64,000 nt of DNA from JAIYCX01 sp964353175 (GTDB taxonomy: Bacteria; Bdellovibrionota_C; UBA2361; SZUA-149; DAOLCO01). Position 1 is the first letter of the stretch. Every line of letters starts with the position of its first letter. The stretch spans positions 174,040 through 238,039 of the forward strand of contig CAYGUX010000003.1 in assembly GCA_964353175.1 (NCBI GenBank). The letters run 5' to 3'. A program made the translations under genes and the position numbers. This document shows, in pieces, positions 8,347-17,149 of this stretch. The notes under the pieces were generated by a model. That model saw only the letters and a list, made by a program, of their open reading frames with translations. It ran no database searches and had not been told where the DNA came from.

Positions 8347-9948
8347 CTACACTCGAAAATTTAAAAACTGATGATCTGGATTTTGCTCGCTTGCAAAATC
8401 TTTTTCCCTTTCGGTATAAAATAGGCCTACTAACCTTCCATCCGAATCTTTAGCGATCATAGCTCGGGATGGCTTGTTAAAGGTGTCTAAAGATCCTTCT
8501 ATCCAAACTCCACATTCATAAGGCATGGTCTCTAAAATCGTTTCAACATTGTAATCACGCTTCATGCGATCCTGTAGAACCTCAAACTGCAAACGACCCA
8601 CTGCGGCGACATAAGTCTCAGACACTGACCCTGAGGTGGAATATAGAACTTGAATTGCGCCTTCAGTACCAAGTTGCAACAAACCTTTATCAAATGACTT
8701 TCTTTTCCCGATATCTTTAGGCCTAATTCTAGCAACTACCTCTGGAGAAAATTGAGGTAAGGGTTTAAACTTAAATCCACCTTTCAAAGAGATAGTATCA
8801 CCAATAGAGAATGCGCCCGGGTTAAGTAGCCCTACAATGTCTCCCGGATAAGCAACATCTGCAATTTCTCTCTCTCCTGCATTCATTCTCATAGTCCTTG
8901 AGACTCGAATCATTTTGCCCGTTCTTTCGTGAATAACATTTAAGTCTCTCTCAAACTTACCTGAGCAAACACGCATAAAAGCCATGCTATCCCTATGCTT
9001 AGGATCCATATTAGCTTGTATCTTAAATATAAAGCCACTAAAGGGATCTTCAATGGGGTCTAAAACACTTTCAGTTCCATCTAATAAATCAATTTTCCTT
9101 GATCTGGGCTCTGGAGCAATATCTACGAATGCATCAAAAAATGGCTCTAAACCAAAATTAGTTAAAGCTGAACCAAAAAATACTTGGGTAACCTTCCCCT
9201 CTAGAAACCGTTCCATCGTGAACTTATTTCCCGCCATTTCCAGCAACTCTAATTCATACTCTAATTGAGTTTCCAAATCCGGCTTTATCAGTCCCTTAGC
9301 CTTAGCTTCTTCCAATGAAACAGTAGTGGCTTGTGCTTTCTCAGCTCCGCCGATTCCCTGCCTCTCGTATAAATTGATTATCTTGGTTTTACAATCCGCC
9401 GTACCTACGAATTGTTTACCAGAACCTATTGGCCAATTCCTTGGAGAAGCATCAATACCAAGAACTCCTTCTACTTCCTCTAAAAGTTCAAATGGGTCCC
9501 TAGCCGGCAAATCCATTTTATTGATAAACGTTAGAACTGGGATATTATGCATTGAACAAACTTCAAATAATTTTCGAGTTTGAGCCTCAACCCCTTTTGC
9601 AGCATCAAGTACCATTATCGCACTATCCGCGGCAGTCAATGTCCTATAAGTATCTTCTGAAAAATCTTGGTGCCCAGGCGTATCAAGAACATTAATAACT
9701 TTACCCTTATACTGAAACTGCATCGCTGAAGCAGTAATTGAAATCCCTCTCTCCTGCTCCATCGCCATCCAATCAGAAGTAGCCTTCTTTCCAGTCTTTC
9801 TACCACGTACCATTCCAGCAGTACGTATCATTCCAGAATACAAAAGTAGTTTTTCGGTTAAAGTCGTCTTACCAGCATCAGGGTGACTAATTATTGCAAA
9901 AGTACGTCTTCTCTCAGCTTCTGTTTTTAGCTGCTTTATATCTTCCAT
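8347..9948 (-). CDS. prfC: Peptide chain release factor 3 (RF3)
   Basis: This 533-residue translational GTPase removes RF1 or RF2 from the ribosome after termination. It has the G1 loop SHPDAGKTTLTEKLLL, the effector segment with RGISITASAMQF, G3 DTPGHQDFSEDTYR, and G4 INKMDLPARDP. The characteristic RF3 domains follow, ending near CGVWIEGSLDTF and ASEQNPDHQFLNFRV. It lies 16 bases after the last permease gene of the manganese-type ABC operon, so it is probably its terminal cistron. Cotranscription of a release factor with metal uptake is unusual. Identification is firm. Confidence 0.96.
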   Translation of the reverse strand: MEDIKQLKTEAERRRTFAIISHPDAGKTTLTEKLLLYSGMIRTAGMVRGRKTGKKATSDWMAMEQERGISITASAMQFQYKGKVINVLDTPGHQDFSEDTYRTLTAADSAIMVLDAAKGVEAQTRKLFEVCSMHNIPVLTFINKMDLPARDPFELLEEVEGVLGIDASPRNWPIGSGKQFVGTADCKTKIINLYERQGIGGAEKAQATTVSLEEAKAKGLIKPDLETQLEYELELLEMAGNKFTMERFLEGKVTQVFFGSALTNFGLEPFFDAFVDIAPEPRSRKIDLLDGTESVLDPIEDPFSGFIFKIQANMDPKHRDSMAFMRVCSGKFERDLNVIHERTGKMIRVSRTMRMNAGEREIADVAYPGDIVGLLNPGAFSIGDTISLKGGFKFKPLPQFSPEVVARIRPKDIGKRKSFDKGLLQLGTEGAIQVLYSTSGSVSETYVAAVGRLQFEVLQDRMKRDYNVETILETMPYECGVWIEGSLDTFNKPSRAMIAKDSDGRLVGLFYTEREKDFASEQNPDHQFLNFRV

Positions 9949-9964
9949 TATAACTCACTTACAG

Positions 9965-11281
9965 TTAAGGTATTGGCTTACCATGAGGGTCTAGGTCTGT
10001 TTCCTTAGATTCCTTCTCTAATTCTTTTAATAAAATTGGGGACTGTATATGCTCTAAGTTTTCGGCGGTTTGATGAACATGATCTGGGTCTAATCCAATC
10101 TTACTGCTTAAATATACTTCCCAAAGTCTATGAGAACGTATTAGTTCCTTAGCTCTGATCCTACCAAAGTCAGTTAAAGAATATTTCTTCTCACTATATA
10201 TTAGTGACTTCTTTCTCAAACCGAGTAAAGCCATATATAATAATGGCCTGCTATATAACTTACTAAAGAATAATTCAAGGGGAAGGCCTAATTTACCCTC
10301 CTCCTCACTCCGATATAACAAGCCTAGGATATCCTCCTTAAGTGTCTCAAGGCGCACCAATTGAGACTTAATAAATCTTGGCAATATGCCGTAAGTAGGT
10401 GCCAATAATCCTATCAAGATAAACACAGCACCCAAGACACTAGCTACACCACCTGCCACGTTCAATGCTCCATTAATGCCAAATACCATGGGTGCTTTAG
10501 TAGATAAAAAATATCCTATAAAAACAGAGACAGAAGCAATAAGCAGACTGAGTGCTACCTGCATACCAAATCTATTAGTCAAAAGCCTCGCTGATGCTGC
10601 CGGCGCCACCAATAATGCAACTACCAATATAGAACCCACGATTTTAAAAGAAGAAACGACGGAGATAGAAACCAACATTAAGAGCAGTATCTCAAGTGAA
10701 AAAGGTTTAAAACCTTGAGCCTGGCAAAACCCTCTATCAAAACATAAAAGAGATAACTCCTTCCACAAAATAGCAATAAAAATCGAGACTACGACTAAAA
10801 CACCCGCGGAACTTAAAACTTCAGTAGGTAAGTTCTGAAAATAATTGCCAATAGAAACAGACTCTCCACCCTTGGGCAGCCAAAAAACGGTTTCGACTTG
10901 CCCATAAAGTAAACAGTCAGGATCGAGGTCAACGCCTCTTAAAGAAGCGCTCTCTATCAAAATCACACCGATCGCAAAGAATATGGAAAATACCACTCCC
11001 ATAGCAGAACTGGGGTCAGTTCTACCGAATCGAACCAATAACCATATAAAGAGGGAGCTTAAAAACCCAGCTATTAGAGCACCAATAAAAATCGGGAATA
11101 CAGCTCTAGATCCACTTAACATATAGGCTAATACAATCCCTGGTAAGACTGAGTGACTTATAGAATCTCCCAGTAAACTTTCTTTTTTCAAAAGAAGATA
11201 ATTCCCCAGCAAAGAACAGCTAAGTGCAATAAACAGGACTGCTAAAAGCGCAGAAAGGTCTAGTGTAATAAACTCATCCAT
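9965..11281 (-). CDS. Manganese/iron-type ABC permease fused to a C-terminal DtxR-like domain (MntD type)
   Basis: This 438-residue protein is an ABC-3 family inner-membrane permease (about residues 1-300, roughly nine hydrophobic segments, with GDSISHSVLPGIVLAY and KIVGSILVVALLVAPAASA) fused to about 120 cytosolic residues. The tail has a winged-helix-like region (SRPLLYMALLGLRKKSLIY, YSLTDFGRIRAKELIRSHRLWEVYL) and a DtxR metal-binding/dimerisation segment with HVHQTAENLEHIQSP, ending in DPHGKPIP. That ending matches the PxGxPIP hallmark of DtxR repressors. Chlamydial YtgCR has the same design, and its tail is released as a repressor. The start overlaps the preceding permease stop. Confidence 0.9.
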   Translation of the reverse strand: MDEFITLDLSALLAVLFIALSCSLLGNYLLLKKESLLGDSISHSVLPGIVLAYMLSGSRAVFPIFIGALIAGFLSSLFIWLLVRFGRTDPSSAMGVVFSIFFAIGVILIESASLRGVDLDPDCLLYGQVETVFWLPKGGESVSIGNYFQNLPTEVLSSAGVLVVVSIFIAILWKELSLLCFDRGFCQAQGFKPFSLEILLLMLVSISVVSSFKIVGSILVVALLVAPAASARLLTNRFGMQVALSLLIASVSVFIGYFLSTKAPMVFGINGALNVAGGVASVLGAVFILIGLLAPTYGILPRFIKSQLVRLETLKEDILGLLYRSEEEGKLGLPLELFFSKLYSRPLLYMALLGLRKKSLIYSEKKYSLTDFGRIRAKELIRSHRLWEVYLSSKIGLDPDHVHQTAENLEHIQSPILLKELEKESKETDLDPHGKPIP

Positions 11282-12597
11282 TATCCCTCATCTCCAGCTA
11301 GGACACTATTAAGCTGATGGTTTAGCTGGTTTACTATATTAGGAGAAAGAACATGTTCGATAAGATCTGTACTATGCTCTAAATGAATGAGAGAATCACC
11401 AGAATAAGATTCTAAATACTTCTCCCATAACAATCTATTTCGCTCCAATTTCCTAGCTCGCCTAAACCCTTTTGGTGAGAGATAGAGTGTCTGATTGGCA
11501 AAAAAAAGATAGCCCTTAAGACCAAGTAGGGCCAGGATCAAACACTTACTAAACAGAGAGTATTTTTTAAAGTACGGCGAATAGATTGATACATACTTAG
11601 AATGACTTTGGTCATTCTTTGTAAGTTTTTGATGAATATCAATACTATCTCTTAAAATATGATCTTCCTCAACCTTAAATCGGATGTTCCATAATCTAAT
11701 AAAAGAAGAAACTAGACCACGTTCAGGCGCCAAGATGAAACTACCCAAAAAAATTAAGCCTGAGACCAAAACAATCAAAGCACCCGCCGGAACGTTAGAA
11801 AAAGTAGCTGAAAGAACAGATCCCACATAGCCTGCTAAAGCACCCAAGAATGCGCTGAGTTTTAATACAATAGAACTATCATTGGTCCAGAACCGAGCTG
11901 AGACAGAAGGCATTACTATAAAGGAGACAATTAAAAGCATTCCGACGGCCTGAATACCCACCAAGACAACCAGAATGAGTAACATTAAAGATAAGGCGTC
12001 AAGCAAAGCTGGAGAGAATCCTTTTATCTGTGCATACTCCCTATCAAAAGCGACTAGGAACAACTCTTTTTGGAATAAACTTAAAACTACAAAAACTAGG
12101 AGTGCTACAAAGGAAATAGTATATGCATCCACCAACCTCATCGAAGCTGTTTGACCGAATACATAATGATGAATGCCTCCTTCACCACCTAAACCCATCG
12201 TTTGAATATAACTTAATAGTAATACTCCGAATCCAAAAAAGACGCTCAAACTCAATGCCGTGGCCACATCTTCACGTAATCTAGTTAAGGATGTTATAGA
12301 GTATAGAAAAACAAGCCCTAATCCTCCAGATAATGCGGCCCCTAAGAGTAGGAAATTTAAATCTTTTTCAAGTCCAAATATCAACTTACCTAAGATAAAA
12401 AACAAACAAACGCCTGGAAGAGTACAATGAGAAAGGGCATCGGCAACCAAAGATCGCTTTTGTAAAACTATAAAAGTACCAATCAATCCACTTGCAACAC
12501 CCAACATAGTAGTAGAAATCACCACCACCATGCTATTCCAACCAAGTTGAAAAGTAGCTATCTTGAATATTTCACTGTTAATAATTGCTGAGTACAT
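11281..12597 (-). CDS. Manganese/iron-type ABC permease fused to a degenerate DtxR-like domain (MntC type)
   Basis: This 438-residue ABC-3 permease (about residues 1-290, with VADALSHCTLPGVCLFF and IQAVGMLLIVSFIVMPSVSARF) carries a C-terminal cytosolic extension. It keeps the DtxR-like helical part (FSKCLILALLGLKGYLFFANQTLYLSPKGFRRARKLERNRLLWEKYL is the region near residues 345-390) and a short ligand-like segment with HLEHSTDLIEHVLSP. It lacks the PIP ending seen in the partner permease and the wing looks weaker. It pairs with the next gene to make a heterodimeric channel, 3 bases after the ATPase gene. Confidence 0.88.
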   Translation of the reverse strand: MYSAIINSEIFKIATFQLGWNSMVVVISTTMLGVASGLIGTFIVLQKRSLVADALSHCTLPGVCLFFILGKLIFGLEKDLNFLLLGAALSGGLGLVFLYSITSLTRLREDVATALSLSVFFGFGVLLLSYIQTMGLGGEGGIHHYVFGQTASMRLVDAYTISFVALLVFVVLSLFQKELFLVAFDREYAQIKGFSPALLDALSLMLLILVVLVGIQAVGMLLIVSFIVMPSVSARFWTNDSSIVLKLSAFLGALAGYVGSVLSATFSNVPAGALIVLVSGLIFLGSFILAPERGLVSSFIRLWNIRFKVEEDHILRDSIDIHQKLTKNDQSHSKYVSIYSPYFKKYSLFSKCLILALLGLKGYLFFANQTLYLSPKGFRRARKLERNRLLWEKYLESYSGDSLIHLEHSTDLIEHVLSPNIVNQLNHQLNSVLAGDEG

Positions 12598-12600
12598 CTG

Positions 12601-13431
12601 TTAAGGCATCTCTCCCCTACCCACCTTAGCTAAGCTATTTGAGACTTCTTCCAGTAGGGTCAATTTACCACCGTAAGTTTTTCTTAAATTAGCTTCTGTA
12701 AGAGTCTCTCCAACGGCTCCATGGGCTACTATCCTAGAGTTGAGCAGTATGACGTGATCAAAATATTCAGCTACAGATGATAAATCATGATGAACGACGC
12801 AAACGGTTTTACCTTCTGACCTTAAATTCACTAATGAATCAAAAATACTTCTTTCTGAAGCAACATCAACTCCAGAGAATGGCTCATCCATAAAATAAAG
12901 ATCAGCATTCTGAGATAAAGCTCTAGCTAAAAATACTCTTTGTTGTTGCCCTCCAGATAACTGGCTGATCTGCCGATCACCATAGTCGGCTAACCCTACC
13001 TTCTCTAAATAGACTTTAGCTTTCTGCCTATGAACATTTTTAATCCGAGAAAACCAACCAATTTCTGGGTACAGTCCCATACAAACTACGTCTAATGCCG
13101 ATATAGGGAAATCCCAATCAACTGACTCTCTTTGAGGGACATAGGCCACTCGATTTCTCACTTCTGAGTATTTCAAACCCCAAAACTCAACTATTCCTGA
13201 CACCTTAGGAATTAGCCCTAGGCATGCCTTGATCAAAGTGCTTTTTCCCGCTCCATTTGGTCCAACTATAGCAATTAATGCCCCCTTAGGAGCATCATAT
13301 TCAATATCCCAAAGGACTGGCCTATTATTATAAGCCACAGTCATTGCATGGATTGAGAATGGGCTCTCAGAAGTATGTTCAGGCTTATCTGCTAAAGTCG
13401 TTTCTTCCTTATATGAATTAAAAATTCTCAT
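12601..13431 (-). CDS. Manganese/iron/zinc ABC transporter ATPase
   Basis: This 276-residue ATPase has the Walker A GPNGAGKSTLIK, the Q-loop near VAYVPQRESVDWDFP, the signature LSGGQQQR, Walker B DLYFMDEPFSG, and the H-loop VCVVHHDLSS. The QRxxVDWDFP segment is typical of MntB/ZnuC/SitB type ATPases. It energises import through the two fused permeases. The start overlaps the binding-protein stop as ATGA, and the first permease follows after 3 bases. About 25 residues precede the first ABC strand, so a shorter start is possible, but the overlap favours this one. Confidence 0.93.
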   Translation of the reverse strand: MRIFNSYKEETTLADKPEHTSESPFSIHAMTVAYNNRPVLWDIEYDAPKGALIAIVGPNGAGKSTLIKACLGLIPKVSGIVEFWGLKYSEVRNRVAYVPQRESVDWDFPISALDVVCMGLYPEIGWFSRIKNVHRQKAKVYLEKVGLADYGDRQISQLSGGQQQRVFLARALSQNADLYFMDEPFSGVDVASERSIFDSLVNLRSEGKTVCVVHHDLSSVAEYFDHVILLNSRIVAHGAVGETLTEANLRKTYGGKLTLLEEVSNSLAKVGRGEMP

Positions 13432-14372
13432 AGTTTTCCATTCATCCCAGTTCTAAGAACTCCCCTACCAAGAGCCACTCCTATTTCAGTAACATTATAA
13501 TCAATCATTCCGATATAAGTACCTTTATAAGTATTTGGGTCACCCATAGCATCAGAAAACAAGCTCCCTCCGATTCTAACATCTCCCCCACTTCTGTTCA
13601 CCCCTTCCATTAGTGCAGTAATACTTTTCTCTGAAACAGTAGATTCATAAAATATTGCGGGAATTTTTTCTTTCAAAATAATTGTGACTAGACTTTCAAT
13701 TTCCCTAAGCCCACTTTCAGATTCAGTTGATATACCTTGAATCCCAAGCACCCTCATGCCATACCTTTTCCCAAAATAGCCAAATGCATCATGGGCAGTT
13801 ATAAGTACTCGATGATTATCAGGAATCCGTGCTATAGTCGAAATTACATATTGATTAAGGCGTTCCAATTCTTGCTTATACTCTCTTAGATTGACTGTAA
13901 AAGCCTCCTTCTTTGTAGGATAGGATGCTATCAATTTATTAGCTATAAGTTCCGCACACTGAGACCAAATAACTGGATCCATCCATATATGAGGATCCTT
14001 TGAACCTGCCGAATCAAGAGGATTCAACAACTTCTCCTCTTCTAATAAGTCACCGACTCCTATCACATTACGCCCCGATGATTTTAATCGTTCTATTGCA
14101 TCAAGCATTCTACCTTCTAAATGTAATCCGTTAAAAACGACTAAATCTGCTGAAGCCAATCTAGCTATGTCAGTTCTACTCGGTTTAAATAAATGAGGGT
14201 CAACACCAGTACCCATCAAAGCCTCCACCTCAGCTTCAATACCTACAATATTAGAAATCACATCGGCTAACATACCGGTAGTTGCAACTATCTTAGGTCT
14301 AGAATCCCCTAATGCATCTAGTGAGGATTGTAAAAAAATAACACTAAAAATTATAGAGTATTTCAACACCAT
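13428..14372 (-). CDS. Metal-binding periplasmic protein, PsaA/MntA (cluster A-I) type
   Basis: This solute-binding protein captures a divalent metal in the periplasm. The four ligand positions of the PsaA type are visible: His in GVDPHLFKPS, His in DPHIWMDP, Glu in AIFYESTVSEKS, and Asp in FSDAMGDPNTY. There is no His-rich loop of the ZnuA kind. This favours manganese or iron over zinc, by analogy. The start at 14372 (MVLKYSIIFSVIFLQS) gives a credible signal peptide, follows GGAATAG at good spacing, and leaves 13 bases after the upstream gene. A longer frame to 14426 would overlap that gene and lacks a signal peptide. Confidence 0.92.
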   Translation of the reverse strand: MVLKYSIIFSVIFLQSSLDALGDSRPKIVATTGMLADVISNIVGIEAEVEALMGTGVDPHLFKPSRTDIARLASADLVVFNGLHLEGRMLDAIERLKSSGRNVIGVGDLLEEEKLLNPLDSAGSKDPHIWMDPVIWSQCAELIANKLIASYPTKKEAFTVNLREYKQELERLNQYVISTIARIPDNHRVLITAHDAFGYFGKRYGMRVLGIQGISTESESGLREIESLVTIILKEKIPAIFYESTVSEKSITALMEGVNRSGGDVRIGGSLFSDAMGDPNTYKGTYIGMIDYNVTEIGVALGRGVLRTGMNGKL

Positions 14373-14385
14373 ATCTATTCCATTT

Positions 14386-15138
14386 CTAATTACGATAAAC
14401 AAAGCCTGCTCCCCCAAATAAATCATCTGAATTTTTATTCATCCCCAAACCGCCTCTTACATCAAACTGTAGGTCTCTATCCACTAAGAAAGTAAGACCA
14501 CCATTGAAATAGATTTCACTTCCTTTACTCACTCCCCCTAGAGGTATAATTGAAAATGCTTCAATATACGAGCCTATATTATCAACCAAATCTACTCCTA
14601 AAGTAAGCGATCCTGAGGCTTCTGGGTAAACATCTGAGCCGTCATCTCTCCGAAAGAAATTCACATTAGAAGCCAAACCTTGCCCATATACCTCTTTCTC
14701 AAAAATCAACTTAAATCCCGCATCAAATTGGCTCAAATTTACATTAGAATCACTAGGCCCTATCTCAGCTATGATACTAGTCCTAGGGATATGCAGACTT
14801 TCAGCATATAACTTTGTTTTAGTCCCAATCGAGTATCCCGTGAAACTTTCCACTCCATCGAACTTCTGATAGCCTGCCCAGTTAATTCTGATCTCTGTCT
14901 CCTCAAATGCCCCCACCCTCAAAAGCATTTCTGGGGCAAGGTGAGAGCTCTCGCCTATATTAGATCTGGAATAAGTATATCCACCTTCAAGTTGAAAATG
15001 GTTTTTCTCGACAACGTATGCACCTTCAGTAAAATCAGGACGATCACTTTGCAACTCCTCTTCAAATGGGAAATCTTCCGCATTTGCTACTCTAGGTAAA
15101 AATTGCATCCCATAAATAATTAGTAGAAAATATTTCAT
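14386..15138 (-). CDS. Putative outer-membrane beta-barrel, first gene of the metal-uptake operon
   Basis: This 250-residue protein begins with a signal peptide (cleavage near VANA) and then QSDRPDFTEGAYVV, a motif common in small transporter-like barrel proteins of the phenol-degradation MetA type. Alternating hydrophobic strands (HFQLEGGYTYSRS, ETEIRINWAGYQKF, LQFDVRGGLGMN) and the terminal GGAGFVYRN fit a barrel of about 10-12 strands. Being the first gene of the ABC operon, 13 bases before the binding protein, it is a candidate outer-membrane metal channel. The role in metal passage is inferred only from position. Confidence 0.72.
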   Translation of the reverse strand: MKYFLLIIYGMQFLPRVANAEDFPFEEELQSDRPDFTEGAYVVEKNHFQLEGGYTYSRSNIGESSHLAPEMLLRVGAFEETEIRINWAGYQKFDGVESFTGYSIGTKTKLYAESLHIPRTSIIAEIGPSDSNVNLSQFDAGFKLIFEKEVYGQGLASNVNFFRRDDGSDVYPEASGSLTLGVDLVDNIGSYIEAFSIIPLGGVSKGSEIYFNGGLTFLVDRDLQFDVRGGLGMNKNSDDLFGGAGFVYRN

Positions 15139-15190
15139 AATGCCCTGATTACAACTGCTTCCTACATACCGAACCAGTATTAATTTATGT

Positions 15191-15228
15191 TTGACGCTCT
15201 ATGTAGCCTATGCTACATAGACTACATA
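15191..15228 (+). promoter_or_regulatory. mntR promoter overlapped by a palindromic operator candidate
   Basis: CTATGTAG (15199-15206) and CTACATAG (15213-15220) are perfect 8-base inverted arms around CCTATG. A third CTACATA lies at 15222-15228 and a further one near 15162. On the plus strand TTGACG (15191-15196) and TACATA (15214-15219) are spaced by 17 bases, a plausible sigma-70 promoter for mntR. The palindrome covers the spacer and -10, the expected arrangement for a repressor site serving both mntR and the divergent uptake operon. Confidence 0.65.
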
Positions 15229-15274
15229 ATACGCATATTTATAGATACTGTCAAGAAGGCACATCAGAACTCTT

Positions 15275-15676
15275 ATGAAGTTAAAAAAATCTAAAGCAAA
15301 AGCTTTTATCCGAATCAGGAAACAGCATGACTCAGAATCCGCAGAAGACTACACTGAGCTAGTTCAAGATCTAATTACCCAAGAAGGTGAAGCTAGAGTT
15401 GGTAGGATTGCAGAACTACTTGGGATATCTCATGTAACAGCACTAAGAACCGTAAAAAGACTTTGTGATGCGGGCTATCTCACAACGGAAGTCCGCAAAC
15501 CCATCTTCCTCACCAAAAAGGGGGAGAAGCTCGCGATAGAAAGCAAAGAAAAACATGAGATTGTACTTAACTTTTTAATCAAACTAGGAGTACCTATAGA
15601 AATTGCAGAATTCGACTCAGAAGGCATAGAGCACCACTTGAGCAAAATCACCCTAGAGAAGATGAAAAACTTTTAG
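15275..15676 (+). CDS. mntR: MntR-type DtxR family manganese-responsive repressor
   Basis: This 133-residue regulator has an N-terminal winged helix (VGRIAELLGISHVTALRTVKRL, then GYLTTEVRKPIFLTKKG) and a C-terminal helical part with EFDSEGIEHHLSKITLEKM. The EGIEHH motif is typical of proteobacterial MntR and supplies metal ligands. It lacks the SH3-like third domain of DtxR/IdeR, as MntR does. Divergent transcription from the ABC operon, with an 8-base inverted repeat between, indicates metal-dependent repression of that operon and of itself. It is separate from the two DtxR-like tails on the permeases. Confidence 0.92.
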   Translation: MKLKKSKAKAFIRIRKQHDSESAEDYTELVQDLITQEGEARVGRIAELLGISHVTALRTVKRLCDAGYLTTEVRKPIFLTKKGEKLAIESKEKHEIVLNFLIKLGVPIEIAEFDSEGIEHHLSKITLEKMKNF

Positions 15677-15887
15677 AAAAAAGATTGAAAAACAAAATTT
15701 ATCTATCAATAGGAACGGCACTTACTGACTAGACCAGCCCATACGTTACAGACACTTACAAATTAAACTAACCTAAACCTAGCTCTTGCATCATGCTCTG
15801 AGGCCTCCAAGAGCGCAAATAAACATAAAGATTTCTATATAAGCTTACGATACAAGACCCATAAGAATCATATTAATTTATTCGCTC

Positions 15888-16304
15888 ATGGATTTAGAGA
15901 GTTTAAAAATAACTACCTTAATACAAAATGAACTTGCTAAAACTAGCAAGGTGTCAAAAAATGCGCCATCAAACTCACTAGCGATACTAGAATCCAACCT
16001 CAATTCGGATGCTGTCAAAGTAGAAATAGGGAGCAGTACTACGAAAATAGATCTTTATAAACACATCAACGATGTTTATGATGGGAAAGGCTATTTATCA
16101 AAGAATGAGGCTCAGACTTTAAACAAAGAAGTCGCAAATTCATTCACCTCTCTCTCAAAGGATAACCCTGATCTTAGCGGACTCTACTCTGGGTATATGA
16201 CTGCAGGGTTTTCGTACGGCATCAAAGCTAGGTTTGCGAACAACATAAGCAACACCTTAAAAAACACATCGAACATTCGAAATGCCTACTTCCCAGAAAA
16301 ATAA
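15888..16304 (+). CDS. Hypothetical protein
   Basis: This is a 138-residue, Ser/Asn/Lys-rich protein with no recognised family and no signal peptide or membrane segment. A segment IDLYKHINDVYDGKGYLSKNEAQTLNKE resembles one EF-hand-like loop (DxYDGKGYLxxNE), but the match is loose and only one copy is visible. No Shine-Dalgarno precedes ATG 15888. The 211 bases upstream hold nothing I recognise. The open frame is long for this composition, so I accept it with moderate confidence. Confidence 0.5.
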   Translation: MDLESLKITTLIQNELAKTSKVSKNAPSNSLAILESNLNSDAVKVEIGSSTTKIDLYKHINDVYDGKGYLSKNEAQTLNKEVANSFTSLSKDNPDLSGLYSGYMTAGFSYGIKARFANNISNTLKNTSNIRNAYFPEK

Positions 16305-16334
16305 GTATTTTCACTATAGACTAGATAAGGGTAT

Positions 16335-17147
16335 CTAAACTTCCCTAGTAATAAGCCAATAGAAATCCTTTCCTAGGTCAAAAGTATAGATTATTCCAAG
16401 TCCTCCGATAGTAAAAAACTTTAAAAGGAATTTATAAGGATTACCTCTTAATAATGCATCTATACCGACTAGCCCAAAAATCAGACTTACTATAAAAAAG
16501 TAGGTGGTGTGTTCTCTAGGGAGACCGAAAATACTGAACATTAATAGACTACTCGCCAACATCGCAAGTAAAAATCCTGCATACAATAGTAATCGCGGAT
16601 AAAAAAAGATCACTTCTGAAAAGCTATTTATTGGATAAAATTCAATCGTCGATCCACTCAAAGCACCCTTAGTTAAACTTAAATTAAGTTCGATAAAATC
16701 CTCTGATGAATGTGGCTCCCAATAAGCAAAAGGTAAATTTAAAAAAAATCTTTTTGAACTGGCTTGCTGAATTGTCTTAGATATTAGGCTTAATATACTA
16801 GAATTAAAAGCCTCCTCTAATAACTCCACTTTAATAAGTGAATTAATCTTATACTTGAGTAAACCGGAAAGTTGCGGATAAGCTTTCCTAAAAAAAGGCA
16901 GCCTTGAAGCTTGCATATTGTTAGACTGCACCTCCGCTCGAAGTAAAAGGAGATATGTGGTACCGATATTTAAGTCCCCTATGTTAATTCGAGCATCCAT
17001 GAGGCTTTCAATAGGAACTTTTAAAACACTCAGTTCTTTCCCGCCCTTTATTGAAAAGTCTAAAGAAGATTGGTACGATTTAGCAGTTAAGAATAGCATG
17101 AAAAATGCGGATAGAGATAAAATCAAAAAAGCAACTCTCTTTCTCAT
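16335..17147 (-). CDS. Integral membrane protein of unknown function
   Basis: This 270-residue protein has one N-terminal hydrophobic segment (residues 4-22), a polar domain of about 150 residues, and four hydrophobic segments after residue 185 (LLLYAGFLLAMLASSLLMF, YFFIVSLIFGLVGIDALL, FFTIGGLGIIYTF among them). The polar part, between two membrane anchors, is probably periplasmic. It starts 2 bases after the stop of the upstream peroxidase gene, so the two are cotranscribed and probably coupled. I do not recognise the family. Confidence 0.7.
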   Translation of the reverse strand: MRKRVAFLILSLSAFFMLFLTAKSYQSSLDFSIKGGKELSVLKVPIESLMDARINIGDLNIGTTYLLLLRAEVQSNNMQASRLPFFRKAYPQLSGLLKYKINSLIKVELLEEAFNSSILSLISKTIQQASSKRFFLNLPFAYWEPHSSEDFIELNLSLTKGALSGSTIEFYPINSFSEVIFFYPRLLLYAGFLLAMLASSLLMFSIFGLPREHTTYFFIVSLIFGLVGIDALLRGNPYKFLLKFFTIGGLGIIYTFDLGKDFYWLITREV

Positions 17148-17149
17148 AT

